DNA of 13,070 nt from JBLHGU01 sp047615875 (GTDB taxonomy: Bacteria; Pseudomonadota; Gammaproteobacteria; Arenicellales; CAJQKF01). Of the stretch, positions 1 through 6,620 are shown piece after piece (position 1 is the first letter of the stretch; the number at the start of each line of letters is the position of its first letter). Both the position numbers and the translations under genes were made by a program. The notes below the pieces were generated by a model. The model was not told where the DNA came from and made no database searches. It saw nothing but the letters and a program-made list of their open reading frames with translations. The DNA is taken from contig JBLHGU010000136.1 in the NCBI GenBank assembly GCA_047615875.1, positions 1 to 13,070 on the forward strand, given 5' to 3'.

Positions 1-273
1 CGGTGCACCTATATCCAGCAGTCGTTTTACCATTACCGAATCATTCCATGGCGGGCGTACTATTGCTGTGGTCTTACAGCTAGCAAACACTTCCAGCTGC
101 CCCAGAACACCATCAATACTGTTTGGTGAGTGCTCCATATCCAATAACACCCAGTCGTATCCAGAAGGCGCGATAACTTCAGCGGCATAATTGCTGCACA
201 GGCTAGCCCACAGGCCTATCTGCTTCTGATTATTGCCTAGCGCCTGAGTAAATGTATTAACTTCAACTTTCAT
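1..273 (-). CDS. HpcH/HpaI-family class II aldolase, N-terminal part (runs off left edge)
   Basis: Only the first 91 codons lie in the window; the reading frame is open to base 1. The protein resembles 4-hydroxy-2-oxoheptanedioate aldolase (HpaI), a metal-dependent cytoplasmic enzyme that reversibly splits 4-hydroxy-2-oxo acids into pyruvate and an aldehyde. Recognisable blocks are IGLWASL (19-25), the segment around GYDWVLLDMEHSPN (38-51) with the expected catalytic-base histidine (H48), and VRPPWND (72-78) whose R73 matches the arginine that binds the pyruvate carboxylate in HpaI. The metal-binding Glu/Asp would be in the missing part. The start ATG (273-271) overlaps the stop TGA of the upstream oxidoreductase as ATGA, and AAAAGG (286-281) sits 7 bases upstream, so translation is probably coupled. 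It is the last visible gene of the hyuAB operon. Family call is firm; the substrate is not known. Confidence 0.93.
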   Translation of the reverse strand, partial: MKVEVNTFTQALGNNQKQIGLWASLCSNYAAEVIAPSGYDWVLLDMEHSPNSIDGVLGQLEVFASCKTTAIVRPPWNDSVMVKRLLDIGAP

Positions 274-1490
274 ATAATTGCCTTTTCATTAAATGGCTCA
301 TTGCGTTCAATGCGATCGAAACTGAATGGCGAAAGATCAAGTGATCGATATTCGCCATAGGTAATTAGCTCAGAGATACCCCTACCCATGGCCGGAGACT
401 GTTGCAACCCATGACCTGAGAATCCATTAACAAAAATGAAATTCTCAACTTTTGTATGAGGGCCTAAAATGGCATTTTGATCGAGAGTATTGAAGGCATA
501 ATGTCCCGCCCAGGAGTTCTTTAACTTGATGGCCTCAAATTGTGGAATACGTGTGGCGACTATAGGCCAAACCTTGTCCTGCCAGACATTGTTATCTTCA
601 ACATAGTCATCATAATCGACAGGCGGATCATCATCAGGCGGGCAACCTGCAAGGTAGTAGGCTCCGTCTGTCCGCATATGAACTCCACTTGGGTCGATGG
701 TTAATGGCAAGTCTCGATCGAGTGGGTATTGCGCATCAAAAATAAAGGTATAGCGCTTTCGGGGCTCCACGGGGATTTCTATACCAGCCATCCTTGAAGT
801 TAGTACTGCCCTTGGGCCCGATGCGTTTACAACTATTCCGCAGTGCACTACTTCACCGGATTTTAATGTGACATTATCAACACGGGCGCCATTACTACTT
901 AGCCCCATTGCCACAACTTCATTACCGATCAATTCAACGCCTTTCTCTTTGCCTGAACGCCTCCACCAATCGAACACCGTGCCACCATCGAAATAACCCT
1001 CATCAACCAAATTGTGGTTGCCGCCAACAATATCGTCGACATTATAAAATGGGTAATCCTGCTTGATTTCCTCGGCGCTCATAAAACGGGTGCCAGCACC
1101 ACAGGCCTCCTGAGTTTTCTGACTCTCACGCAGGACATCTGCAAATGGCTCATTATCTGCCAGATACATGTATCCATAGCTTTGGATTGGCAAGTTGGGA
1201 ACCCTTGAATCATCGCCCATGTATTTCTGCAAATTTTGAACAAACTCTGCACCAAACTGAGATATCCTGACATTCAGCTCTCTGGAAAACTGCTGTCTAA
1301 TACAACTGTTTGTATGCACAGTAGAACATGCCTGATAGGTAGGGTCTCTTTCTACCACCAGAATTGAACCACCAAAGTCTGGGTTGTTGGCCAAAAACCA
1401 CGAAACAGACGAGCCGTACATTGCACCGCCAACGATGACTACGTCATAACTATTTTGTTTTGGTGAGCCCGGTGCTACTATAGTATTCAC
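270..1490 (-). CDS. DAO-family FAD-dependent oxidoreductase
   Basis: A 406-residue flavoprotein of the D-amino acid oxidase / sarcosine oxidase superfamily, expected to oxidise a C-N bond of an amino acid or N-methyl amine. The N-terminal nucleotide-binding fold is DVVIVGGAMYGSS (16-28) with the ribose-binding acid at E47 in VVERD. The usual middle glycine of GxGxxG is alanine here (GGAMYG), as I recall for a known subgroup with GGAVMGSS. A second block, CIRQQFS (63-69), and the C-terminal NGFSGHGLQQSPAMGRG (355-371) also fit that subgroup, which resembles FOXRED1-like proteins. The start is GTG (1490-1488): it shares one base with the hyuB stop (TAGTG) and has a strong GGGGAGG ribosome site 7 bases upstream. 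The stop overlaps the aldolase start. Sarcosine or dimethylglycine oxidase activity is possible but not shown. No signal peptide is seen, so it is probably cytoplasmic. Confidence 0.93.
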   Translation of the reverse strand: MNTIVAPGSPKQNSYDVVIVGGAMYGSSVSWFLANNPDFGGSILVVERDPTYQACSTVHTNSCIRQQFSRELNVRISQFGAEFVQNLQKYMGDDSRVPNLPIQSYGYMYLADNEPFADVLRESQKTQEACGAGTRFMSAEEIKQDYPFYNVDDIVGGNHNLVDEGYFDGGTVFDWWRRSGKEKGVELIGNEVVAMGLSSNGARVDNVTLKSGEVVHCGIVVNASGPRAVLTSRMAGIEIPVEPRKRYTFIFDAQYPLDRDLPLTIDPSGVHMRTDGAYYLAGCPPDDDPPVDYDDYVEDNNVWQDKVWPIVATRIPQFEAIKLKNSWAGHYAFNTLDQNAILGPHTKVENFIFVNGFSGHGLQQSPAMGRGISELITYGEYRSLDLSPFSFDRIERNEPFNEKAII

Positions 1491-3199
1491 TACACAACCT
1501 CCCCGCGCTTAACCGCGTTCTCAATAGCTTCAATCTGCGCATCATCCAGCCCGTACACTTCGCGTGCAAGACTTGCTGAAATGTATCCCCGTGCCAGATC
1601 TCTGCGCACCGATTCAGGGTCCCTCTTTTCCGCAGGGCCATAGCCAGCTCCGCCAGGAAATGCCAGCAACACTCGGTGACCCGCAGGCACAAACTGCTTA
1701 CCCTTGCCTTTCATAGGCTGACCATCGTCGCGTTGAATAGTGGTTGCTGCACCAGCTTGTCCGCCCTGACGCCCACGTGCGGGATGATCGACTCGGTCGA
1801 ACATCGCAGAAAAATCGAATTCATGCCCTTCTGTTGCACCCACCTCCATAAATTGTCCAAGACCACCTCTATACTGACCGGCACCGCCACTATCAGGGCG
1901 CAGCTCCTTGCGCCAAACAATAACCGGACCCGTATGCTCGGTAGCTTCAACAGGCATGGTCATAACGCCAGAGGGAAATGCCGTGGCACTCATACCATCT
2001 GCTGTGGGCCGGGCGCCAGAACCACCTGAATTGAAAGTTAACACCTCTGCACGCACCGCATGCTCAGGTGCAGGCTGGTCGGTACGTGGACGCAGAGATA
2101 ATTGAAAATTACATAATGTGCCCGCACCCTCAGCTGGCACAGTGTTAGGCAACATCTTATCCAGAGCATCAAAAACTGTGTCTGGAATCATGTGGCCAAT
2201 GATATGTCGCAATGCAACCGGTGCGGGGTGACTGGCGTTAACGATGGTATTTTCTGGAGCGGTGATAACAAAGGGTGCCAGAGATGCTGCGTTATTGGGA
2301 ATTTCTGGTGCAATAGTGCATTTAAGTGCGTAACAGGCATAAGCCTTGGTATACACCATCGGTACATTAATGCCTTTTTTATCTAGTCCAGAAGTACCGG
2401 TAAAGTCACAGGTTACCCGATCACTTTCAAACCCCACAGACACTTTAAGCAACACCGGATTACTGTATCCATCGATGGCCATAGATCCCTCGGCTTTAAC
2501 CTTGGGTAAAGCCGCAATACGCTCCAGAGTAGCCCGTCTTGAGTTTTCCAGAATAAACTCGGATATCTCAACCAGGCTGACGAGGTTAAACTCACGCATC
2601 ATATCGGCCAGGCGTCGATGACCAATCTCATTACAGGTTGCCAATGCATAAAAGTCGCCCACGGCCTGGTCCGGCTCACGTACATTACTACGTACAATAT
2701 TGATCAGTGTTCTATCCACTTCGCCGCGTTCGGCGAACTTCATGATCGGAATATGCAGGCCTTCCTCGTAAACTGAATTAGCATCTGCACCAAACCCTCG
2801 ACCACCTATATCGACGATATGGGCGGTACAACCGAAGAATCCAACTAGCTTTTCTTGATAAAACGATGGACTGATAACTGTTATGTCGTGTAGATGACCG
2901 GTGCCTTCCCATGGATCGTTAGTGATATAAACATCGCCTTCAAACATATTGTCATAGCCGATCCGACGAATGAAATGCGCTACCGCATCAGCCATGGCAT
3001 TTACATGTCCCGGCGTGCCAGTAACTGCCTGTGCGAGCATTTGACCCTGTTTGTCATATACGCCAGCAGATAGGTCGCCGGCTTCTCTTACGGAGGTTGA
3101 AAATGCCGTGCGAACCAAAGCCTGGGCCTGTTCTTCAACTACCGAAATTAACCGATTCCACATGACCTGATTGGAAACTGTTTTGGTGTTTTGACTCAT
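1490..3199 (-). CDS. hyuB: Hydantoinase B/oxoprolinase family protein (HyuB subunit)
   Basis: A 569-residue protein of the usual length for HyuB, the partner of HyuA in ATP-dependent cleavage of cyclic amides (N-methylhydantoin, 5-oxoproline and related lactams). Family marks are the N-terminal segment RTAFSTSVREAGDLSAGVYD (30-49), ITNDPWEGTGHLHDITVISP (92-111) with candidate metal or active-site residues N94, D95, H102 and D105, the TAHIVDIGG segment (125-133), and the C-terminal glycine-rich FPGGAGYGP. ATG at 3199 is preceded by AGGAG (3210-3206), whose last bases overlap the hyuA stop; the gap to hyuA is only 9 bases. It overlaps the next gene by one base. The family also contains acetophenone carboxylase and caprolactamase subunits, so the exact substrate cannot be read from sequence. 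Cytoplasmic heteromer with HyuA expected. Confidence 0.93.
   Translation of the reverse strand: MSQNTKTVSNQVMWNRLISVVEEQAQALVRTAFSTSVREAGDLSAGVYDKQGQMLAQAVTGTPGHVNAMADAVAHFIRRIGYDNMFEGDVYITNDPWEGTGHLHDITVISPSFYQEKLVGFFGCTAHIVDIGGRGFGADANSVYEEGLHIPIMKFAERGEVDRTLINIVRSNVREPDQAVGDFYALATCNEIGHRRLADMMREFNLVSLVEISEFILENSRRATLERIAALPKVKAEGSMAIDGYSNPVLLKVSVGFESDRVTCDFTGTSGLDKKGINVPMVYTKAYACYALKCTIAPEIPNNAASLAPFVITAPENTIVNASHPAPVALRHIIGHMIPDTVFDALDKMLPNTVPAEGAGTLCNFQLSLRPRTDQPAPEHAVRAEVLTFNSGGSGARPTADGMSATAFPSGVMTMPVEATEHTGPVIVWRKELRPDSGGAGQYRGGLGQFMEVGATEGHEFDFSAMFDRVDHPARGRQGGQAGAATTIQRDDGQPMKGKGKQFVPAGHRVLLAFPGGAGYGPAEKRDPESVRRDLARGYISASLAREVYGLDDAQIEAIENAVKRGEVV
1498..1504 (-). promoter_or_regulatory. 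Ribosome binding site GGGGAGG for the GTG-start oxidoreductase
   Basis: On the minus strand GGGGAGG lies inside the last codons of hyuB, 7 bases before the GTG at 1490. It supports GTG as the true start and re-initiation right at the hyuB stop. Confidence 0.75.
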
Positions 3200-3208
3200 T
3201 TCAATCTC

Positions 3209-5287
3209 CTATGCCTGTAATGTTATATCGACACAACCATCAGGTTGGCATAATGCGCAACGACTCGAGGGAAGTATGATAGTGGTTTCATTTTCGGTTA
3301 TCGCTGCAGGCCCGTCTACGTGAAGACCTGAAGATAAATCAACACGTAAATAAACAGAAGACTCAACAGAATGACCTAAAGCCGGGTCAAAAATAGATCG
3401 CGTACCAACAGCTTTTGCTTCACTGGTGCCGGTTATCGTCTGAACAGGTTTTACTGCAGCTTTCAGAGTAGTTGCATTAGCCGACCAGACAGTAATCTCT
3501 ATATCCATCCCTTCAACTGTGCGACCAAACAGTGATGTGTAATCTTTTTCAAACAACTCCTGGAACGCACTAGCATCTGGACTCTGCGCGTTCTCAGCGG
3601 GTAGTACGATGGGAATTTCCTCACCCTGCCCTGAATAACGCATATAAACTTTAAACTCTGTAGTTATTGCTGCATCGGCGTCGCAGGACCGAACAAACCG
3701 GATAGCTTCTGATTGCAAACTGGAAAGCAGTTCCTTTATGGTTTCCGGCGCGAAGTCCGACAATCGCATATATACACTGCGATTAGCTTCGAAACTGAAT
3801 GGTGCGCGTAAGAATCCTATGGCGGAACCCACCCCAGCGCCCTGAGGCACCAGCAGTCGCTCAACCCCCAACTTTTCACACAGTCGACCAGCATGTAGCG
3901 GAGCCGCGCCACCAAAGGCGATCATGGTGTATTCTGTTAGATCCTGACCATTTTCGACTGCATGTACGCGTGCCGCATTAGCCATATTTTCGTCGACAAC
4001 CTCGGATAATCCATAGGCCGCAGTTTCGGCATCCATTTCCAAAACATTGCCTATCATTTTCTCCAGAGCGTCGCTAGAGTTGGTCGAACTAAGCGGGATA
4101 GACCCGCCGGCAAAATTTTCTGGATCAAGACGCCCTAGTATCAGATCGGCATCGGTTACGGCTGGACGTTCGCCGCCACGATCGTAACAAGCAGGACCAG
4201 GCTCTGATCCCGCAGACTCTGGTCCCACTCTTATCTGCCGCATGGAATCTACATGAGCTAACGATCCGCCACCGGCACCAATTTCAACCATATCAATAAC
4301 CGGAATGGAAATAGGCATACCAGAGCCTTTTTTAAATCGGTACGTCCGAGCCACTTCAAACACCCGACTGGTTTTTGGGGTTTGATTTTTTATCAGACAA
4401 ATTTTAGCTGTAGTGCCACCCATGTCAAAGGAGAGCACCTTCTCCAGACCATAGCGGGCAGCAATATGTGCAGCAAAGACTGCTCCACCTGCAGGACCAG
4501 ACTCCACCAGCCTGACAGGAAATTCCGCTGCGCTCTCTATAGAAATAATGCCACCACCTGAATGCATCAGAAAAATCGGGCAGTCGGCACCTTGTGAACG
4601 TAGCTGGGCACCGAGCCTTCTTAGATAGCTTTCCATCATGGGTTTTATGTAGGCATTCGCGACAACCGTGTTAAACCGCTCGTATTCACGCATTTGTGGC
4701 GACACTTCAGACGATATTGAAATAGAAATGTCCGGCAATTGTTCCATCAGCACTTCGCGAATCATCTCCTCGTGCTCATTATTCAGATAGGAGTGCATGA
4801 GTCCAATTGCCACGCTTTCGTAGCCCGCAAGTTTTATTTGTTCAACCAGCGATTCCACTTCCTGTCTTCGCAAGTTAAGCAGAACTTCGCCTTTGGCATT
4901 AACCCGCTCACGGACGGTATACCGCTGTTGGCGGGGCAAAAGTGGCTCCGGCAAGATCAGATTAAGATCGTATTGCTCGAAGCGAGATTCACTGCGCATT
5001 TCAATCACATCGCGAAATCCTTCTGTGGTGATCAATGCGGTTTTGGCACCACGCCTTTCAATCAGGGAATTCGTTGCAAGGGTCGTACCATGAATGATCT
5101 GTTGAATCTGTGAGGCCGGGATATTCGCTTGCTGGCAGACCAGTTTCATGCCTTCAAGAATGGCATCTTCCGGCGCAGAATAAGTCGTTAGAATTTTGCT
5201 GGAATATTGTTGTTCGCCCACCTCCAGGACAATATCGGTAAAAGTACCGCCTATATCTACACCCATCCGGGTCATTGAGCCGCTCAT
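3209..5287 (-). CDS. hyuA: Hydantoinase A/oxoprolinase family protein (HyuA subunit, ATP-binding)
   Basis: A 692-residue protein, the standard HyuA length. It belongs to the ASKHA-fold kinase-like subunit that activates the cyclic amide carbonyl with ATP before HyuB-linked cleavage. The N-terminal phosphate loop is GVDIGGTFTDIV (9-20). The Hydantoinase_A_N domain covers roughly 8-190 with HGTTLATNSLIERRGAK (66-82). The Hydantoinase_A domain covers about 205-495 with FDMGGTTAK (287-295), a glycine-rich EIGAGGGS (335-342) and GPESAGSEPGPACYDRGG (355-372). A C-terminal domain follows. The ATG at 5287 has only a weak ribosome site; internal ATGs at codons 5 and 8 are also possible and would hardly change the protein. 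It is the first gene of the hyuAB operon, 99 bases after the LysR gene on the same strand. Substrate class (hydantoin, oxoproline or other lactam) is unresolved. Confidence 0.93.
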   Translation of the reverse strand: MSGSMTRMGVDIGGTFTDIVLEVGEQQYSSKILTTYSAPEDAILEGMKLVCQQANIPASQIQQIIHGTTLATNSLIERRGAKTALITTEGFRDVIEMRSESRFEQYDLNLILPEPLLPRQQRYTVRERVNAKGEVLLNLRRQEVESLVEQIKLAGYESVAIGLMHSYLNNEHEEMIREVLMEQLPDISISISSEVSPQMREYERFNTVVANAYIKPMMESYLRRLGAQLRSQGADCPIFLMHSGGGIISIESAAEFPVRLVESGPAGGAVFAAHIAARYGLEKVLSFDMGGTTAKICLIKNQTPKTSRVFEVARTYRFKKGSGMPISIPVIDMVEIGAGGGSLAHVDSMRQIRVGPESAGSEPGPACYDRGGERPAVTDADLILGRLDPENFAGGSIPLSSTNSSDALEKMIGNVLEMDAETAAYGLSEVVDENMANAARVHAVENGQDLTEYTMIAFGGAAPLHAGRLCEKLGVERLLVPQGAGVGSAIGFLRAPFSFEANRSVYMRLSDFAPETIKELLSSLQSEAIRFVRSCDADAAITTEFKVYMRYSGQGEEIPIVLPAENAQSPDASAFQELFEKDYTSLFGRTVEGMDIEITVWSANATTLKAAVKPVQTITGTSEAKAVGTRSIFDPALGHSVESSVYLRVDLSSGLHVDGPAAITENETTIILPSSRCALCQPDGCVDITLQA

Positions 5288-5347
5288 CTTGCAAATACTC
5301 GTTGAAATTTAAAGACAAGTAGGAGTTTACGATGCGATGTTAAATAA

Positions 5348-5369
5348 AATCCAATTATTTAATCGGATT
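5348..5369. repeat. AT-rich imperfect palindrome upstream of hyuA, possible operator
   Basis: Arms AATCC (5348-5352) and GGATT (5365-5369) are exact inverted repeats. An inner ATT/AAT pairing extends the dyad with one mismatch and a four-base centre. It sits 61 bases before the hyuA start and 17 bases after the lysR stop, in the only non-coding gap of the minus-strand block (5288-5386). A regulatory protein site at the hyuA promoter is the likeliest meaning. I could not identify a convincing -35/-10 pair here. Confidence 0.35.
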
Positions 5370-5386
5370 GAATTAATAGATAATCC

Positions 5387-6322
5387 TTATCCTACGATTC
5401 CTTGGGATGTACTACGAGCAGCAAATTCCATCGCAAAGCCATGCGAGATCTCACTACCTATTTCAGCTGCCCTGGAAACAAAAAAGGGTGATCGATCGGC
5501 GTTATAACGGGCTCTGAAGCTCAAACTCCGAGGAGCCCAATCATAATTGAGCTGAACCAACTCGCCAGACTTCAAATCATCTGAAACCATTGCGGCAGGT
5601 ACTGTTGCGATACCAAAGCCGTCAATAGCCATATGAATACAGGCCGCCAAATTACTCGACGGCACTAAACGCGGGCCCAGTTCTCTGCGCAGAGTGAAGT
5701 GTTGGGCAACCTCTTCGTAGGGGGCGGTGCCGCGGGCGTGGGTCAGAATGGGGTGTTGAACCAGTTCTTCAATTGATAGTTGGTCATGAACAGACAATCC
5801 AAGCTGTGGTGAGGCAATCCAGATCATAGGGTAGATACCAAGATCTTCATCGCCACTGGTTAGCCTGCTAAATGGACCACTTTGAAAAGCCAGATCGATA
5901 GAACGGTCAAATAACTCCTTTTCCAGATTAGCAGATAGATCCACAGTTAGTTCAACAGCAATGTTTGGGTATCTGTCTTTCAACACACGCAGAAATTCTC
6001 GTATCCAGGTATGTACGATCATTTCTGTAACACCAAGCCTCAATTGACCATTTAGCAAAGTGTCCTGATTGACAGCTTCAATCAAGTTGTCTGTTGTATG
6101 TAGTACATTTCGCGCATGCTCAAGCAAAACTTGCCCCTTGGAAGTTAACCTTACTGAGCCTGCATCTCTTTGCATTAAAGTGACGTTCAGGGCAGATTCC
6201 AAAGTCGAAATTCGAGAGGAAATGTTTGGTTGAGTAGTGTTCAAACGCATGGCAGCTTTGCGAAAGCTGCCAAGATCAGCAACCCAGATAAAAGCTTCAA
6301 GCTGTTTAAGATTGAAATTCAG
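5387..6322 (-). CDS. LysR-family transcriptional regulator (probable CTG start)
   Basis: A typical LysR regulator of about 311 residues if read from the CTG at 6322. The first in-frame ATG (6250) would cut off the first 24 residues of the winged helix-turn-helix. Those residues, encoded at 6322-6251, read MNFNLKQLEAFIWVADLG then SFRKAA and match the LysR family start exactly in style. The DNA-binding domain covers about 3-61 (with NTTQPNISSRISTLE), followed by a linker helix and an effector-binding domain from about residue 95 (LRLGVTEM). No ATG, GTG or TTG lies in frame between the TGA at 6379-6377 and 6250. CTG is the only near-cognate codon in a sensible position, and it has GGTGGGG 7 bases upstream. 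It is transcribed away from the transporter block and toward hyuA, so it probably controls both. Its effector is presumably the transported compound or a breakdown product. Confidence 0.88.
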   Translation of the reverse strand: MNFNLKQLEAFIWVADLGSFRKAAMRLNTTQPNISSRISTLESALNVTLMQRDAGSVRLTSKGQVLLEHARNVLHTTDNLIEAVNQDTLLNGQLRLGVTEMIVHTWIREFLRVLKDRYPNIAVELTVDLSANLEKELFDRSIDLAFQSGPFSRLTSGDEDLGIYPMIWIASPQLGLSVHDQLSIEELVQHPILTHARGTAPYEEVAQHFTLRRELGPRLVPSSNLAACIHMAIDGFGIATVPAAMVSDDLKSGELVQLNYDWAPRSLSFRARYNADRSPFFVSRAAEIGSEISHGFAMEFAARSTSQGIVG

Positions 6323-6329
6323 ATAACTA

Positions 6330-6336
6330 CCCCACC
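6330..6336 (-). promoter_or_regulatory. Likely ribosome binding site GGTGGGG for the LysR CTG start
   Basis: Minus-strand GGTGGGG ends 7 bases before CTG 6322-6320, a good distance for a Shine-Dalgarno site although it matches the consensus only partly. It supports translation from CTG rather than from the internal ATG at 6250. Confidence 0.45.
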
Positions 6337-6501
6337 AATAAAAGAAAAATAGAAACCAACACGCCTTTAATCTACCTCATTTCCCCAATGAGCTAGCATA
6401 TTACGCTGGTGCCTCACCGAAAATGCATAAAAATCTGATCCCTCTTGTCACGCGGTTTTTTCCGACAGATCCTGAGGTGGCAAGCAAAGCTTTATCATAC
6501 T

Positions 6502-6513
6502 GCACAACTGTGC
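6502..6513. repeat. Perfect 12-base dyad GCACA-AC-TGTGC, candidate LysR operator
   Basis: Arms GCACA (6502-6506) and TGTGC (6509-6513) are exact inverted repeats around a two-base centre. If transcription of the transporter block starts near 6576, the dyad centre falls near -68, where LysR regulators usually have their main recognition site. Binding by the neighbouring regulator is inferred. Confidence 0.45.
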
Positions 6514-6529
6514 CTAGTGGGCCGCTGGT

Positions 6530-6547
6530 ATTGACACCGTACTCAAT
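6530..6547. repeat. Second dyad ATTGA-N8-TCAAT, candidate LysR activation site
   Basis: Exact five-base inverted arms at 6530-6534 and 6543-6547. Its centre is 31 bases (about three helical turns) from the centre of the dyad at 6502-6513, and near -38 relative to the assumed start of transcription. LysR regulators commonly contact a second site in this position. It has different arm sequences from the first dyad, which weakens the case that one protein reads both. Confidence 0.35.
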
Positions 6548-6560
6548 CAATGACATCGTT

Positions 6561-6569
6561 TGCTACAAT
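6561..6569 (+). promoter_or_regulatory. Extended -10 promoter TGCTACAAT for the transporter block
   Basis: TGC directly followed by TACAAT matches the sigma-70 extended -10 form TGnTAnAAT. It lies 51 bases before the binding-protein start codon. No good -35 box stands at 16-18 bases upstream, which is usual for extended -10 promoters that depend on an activator. The rest of the 298-base gap (6323-6620) holds the two dyads, the LysR leader and no credible gene. Confidence 0.5.
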
Positions 6570-6620
6570 AACGATACATCGATAATTACTAAGTCAATCA
6601 ACCGAGGAGAGTAGATAATC

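Noticed and set aside
270..1490. GGAMYG as a damaged FAD-binding motif
   Set aside because: An alanine at the middle position is, as I recall, normal in a DAO subgroup with GGAVMGSS, and the remaining motifs are intact, so the gene is not a pseudogene.
1676..2621. Several short open frames opposite or out of frame with hyuB
   Set aside because: They lie fully inside a well-supported gene and have no recognisable domains or ribosome sites.
1490..5287. Firm naming of HyuAB as N-methylhydantoinase in a creatinine-to-sarcosine pathway
   Set aside because: A sarcosine-oxidase-like neighbour makes it attractive, but no creatinine deiminase or N-carbamoylsarcosine amidase is present, and the family includes 5-oxoprolinases, caprolactamases and carboxylases.
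5348..5369. Palindrome after lysR as a rho-independent terminator
   Set aside because: The stem is AT-rich with a mismatch and has no clean T run on the minus strand, so it would be a very weak terminator.
6531..6569. TTGACA (6531-6536) as the -35 box for TACAAT (6564-6569)
   Set aside because: The spacer would be 27 bases, far beyond the usual 16-18. The TTGACA is better explained as part of the ATTGA dyad arm.
6423..6614. 63-codon plus-strand open frame in the intergenic region
   Set aside because: It has no ribosome site, no family resemblance, runs across both dyads and the predicted promoter, and ends in the binding-protein ribosome site region. It is most likely a chance frame.
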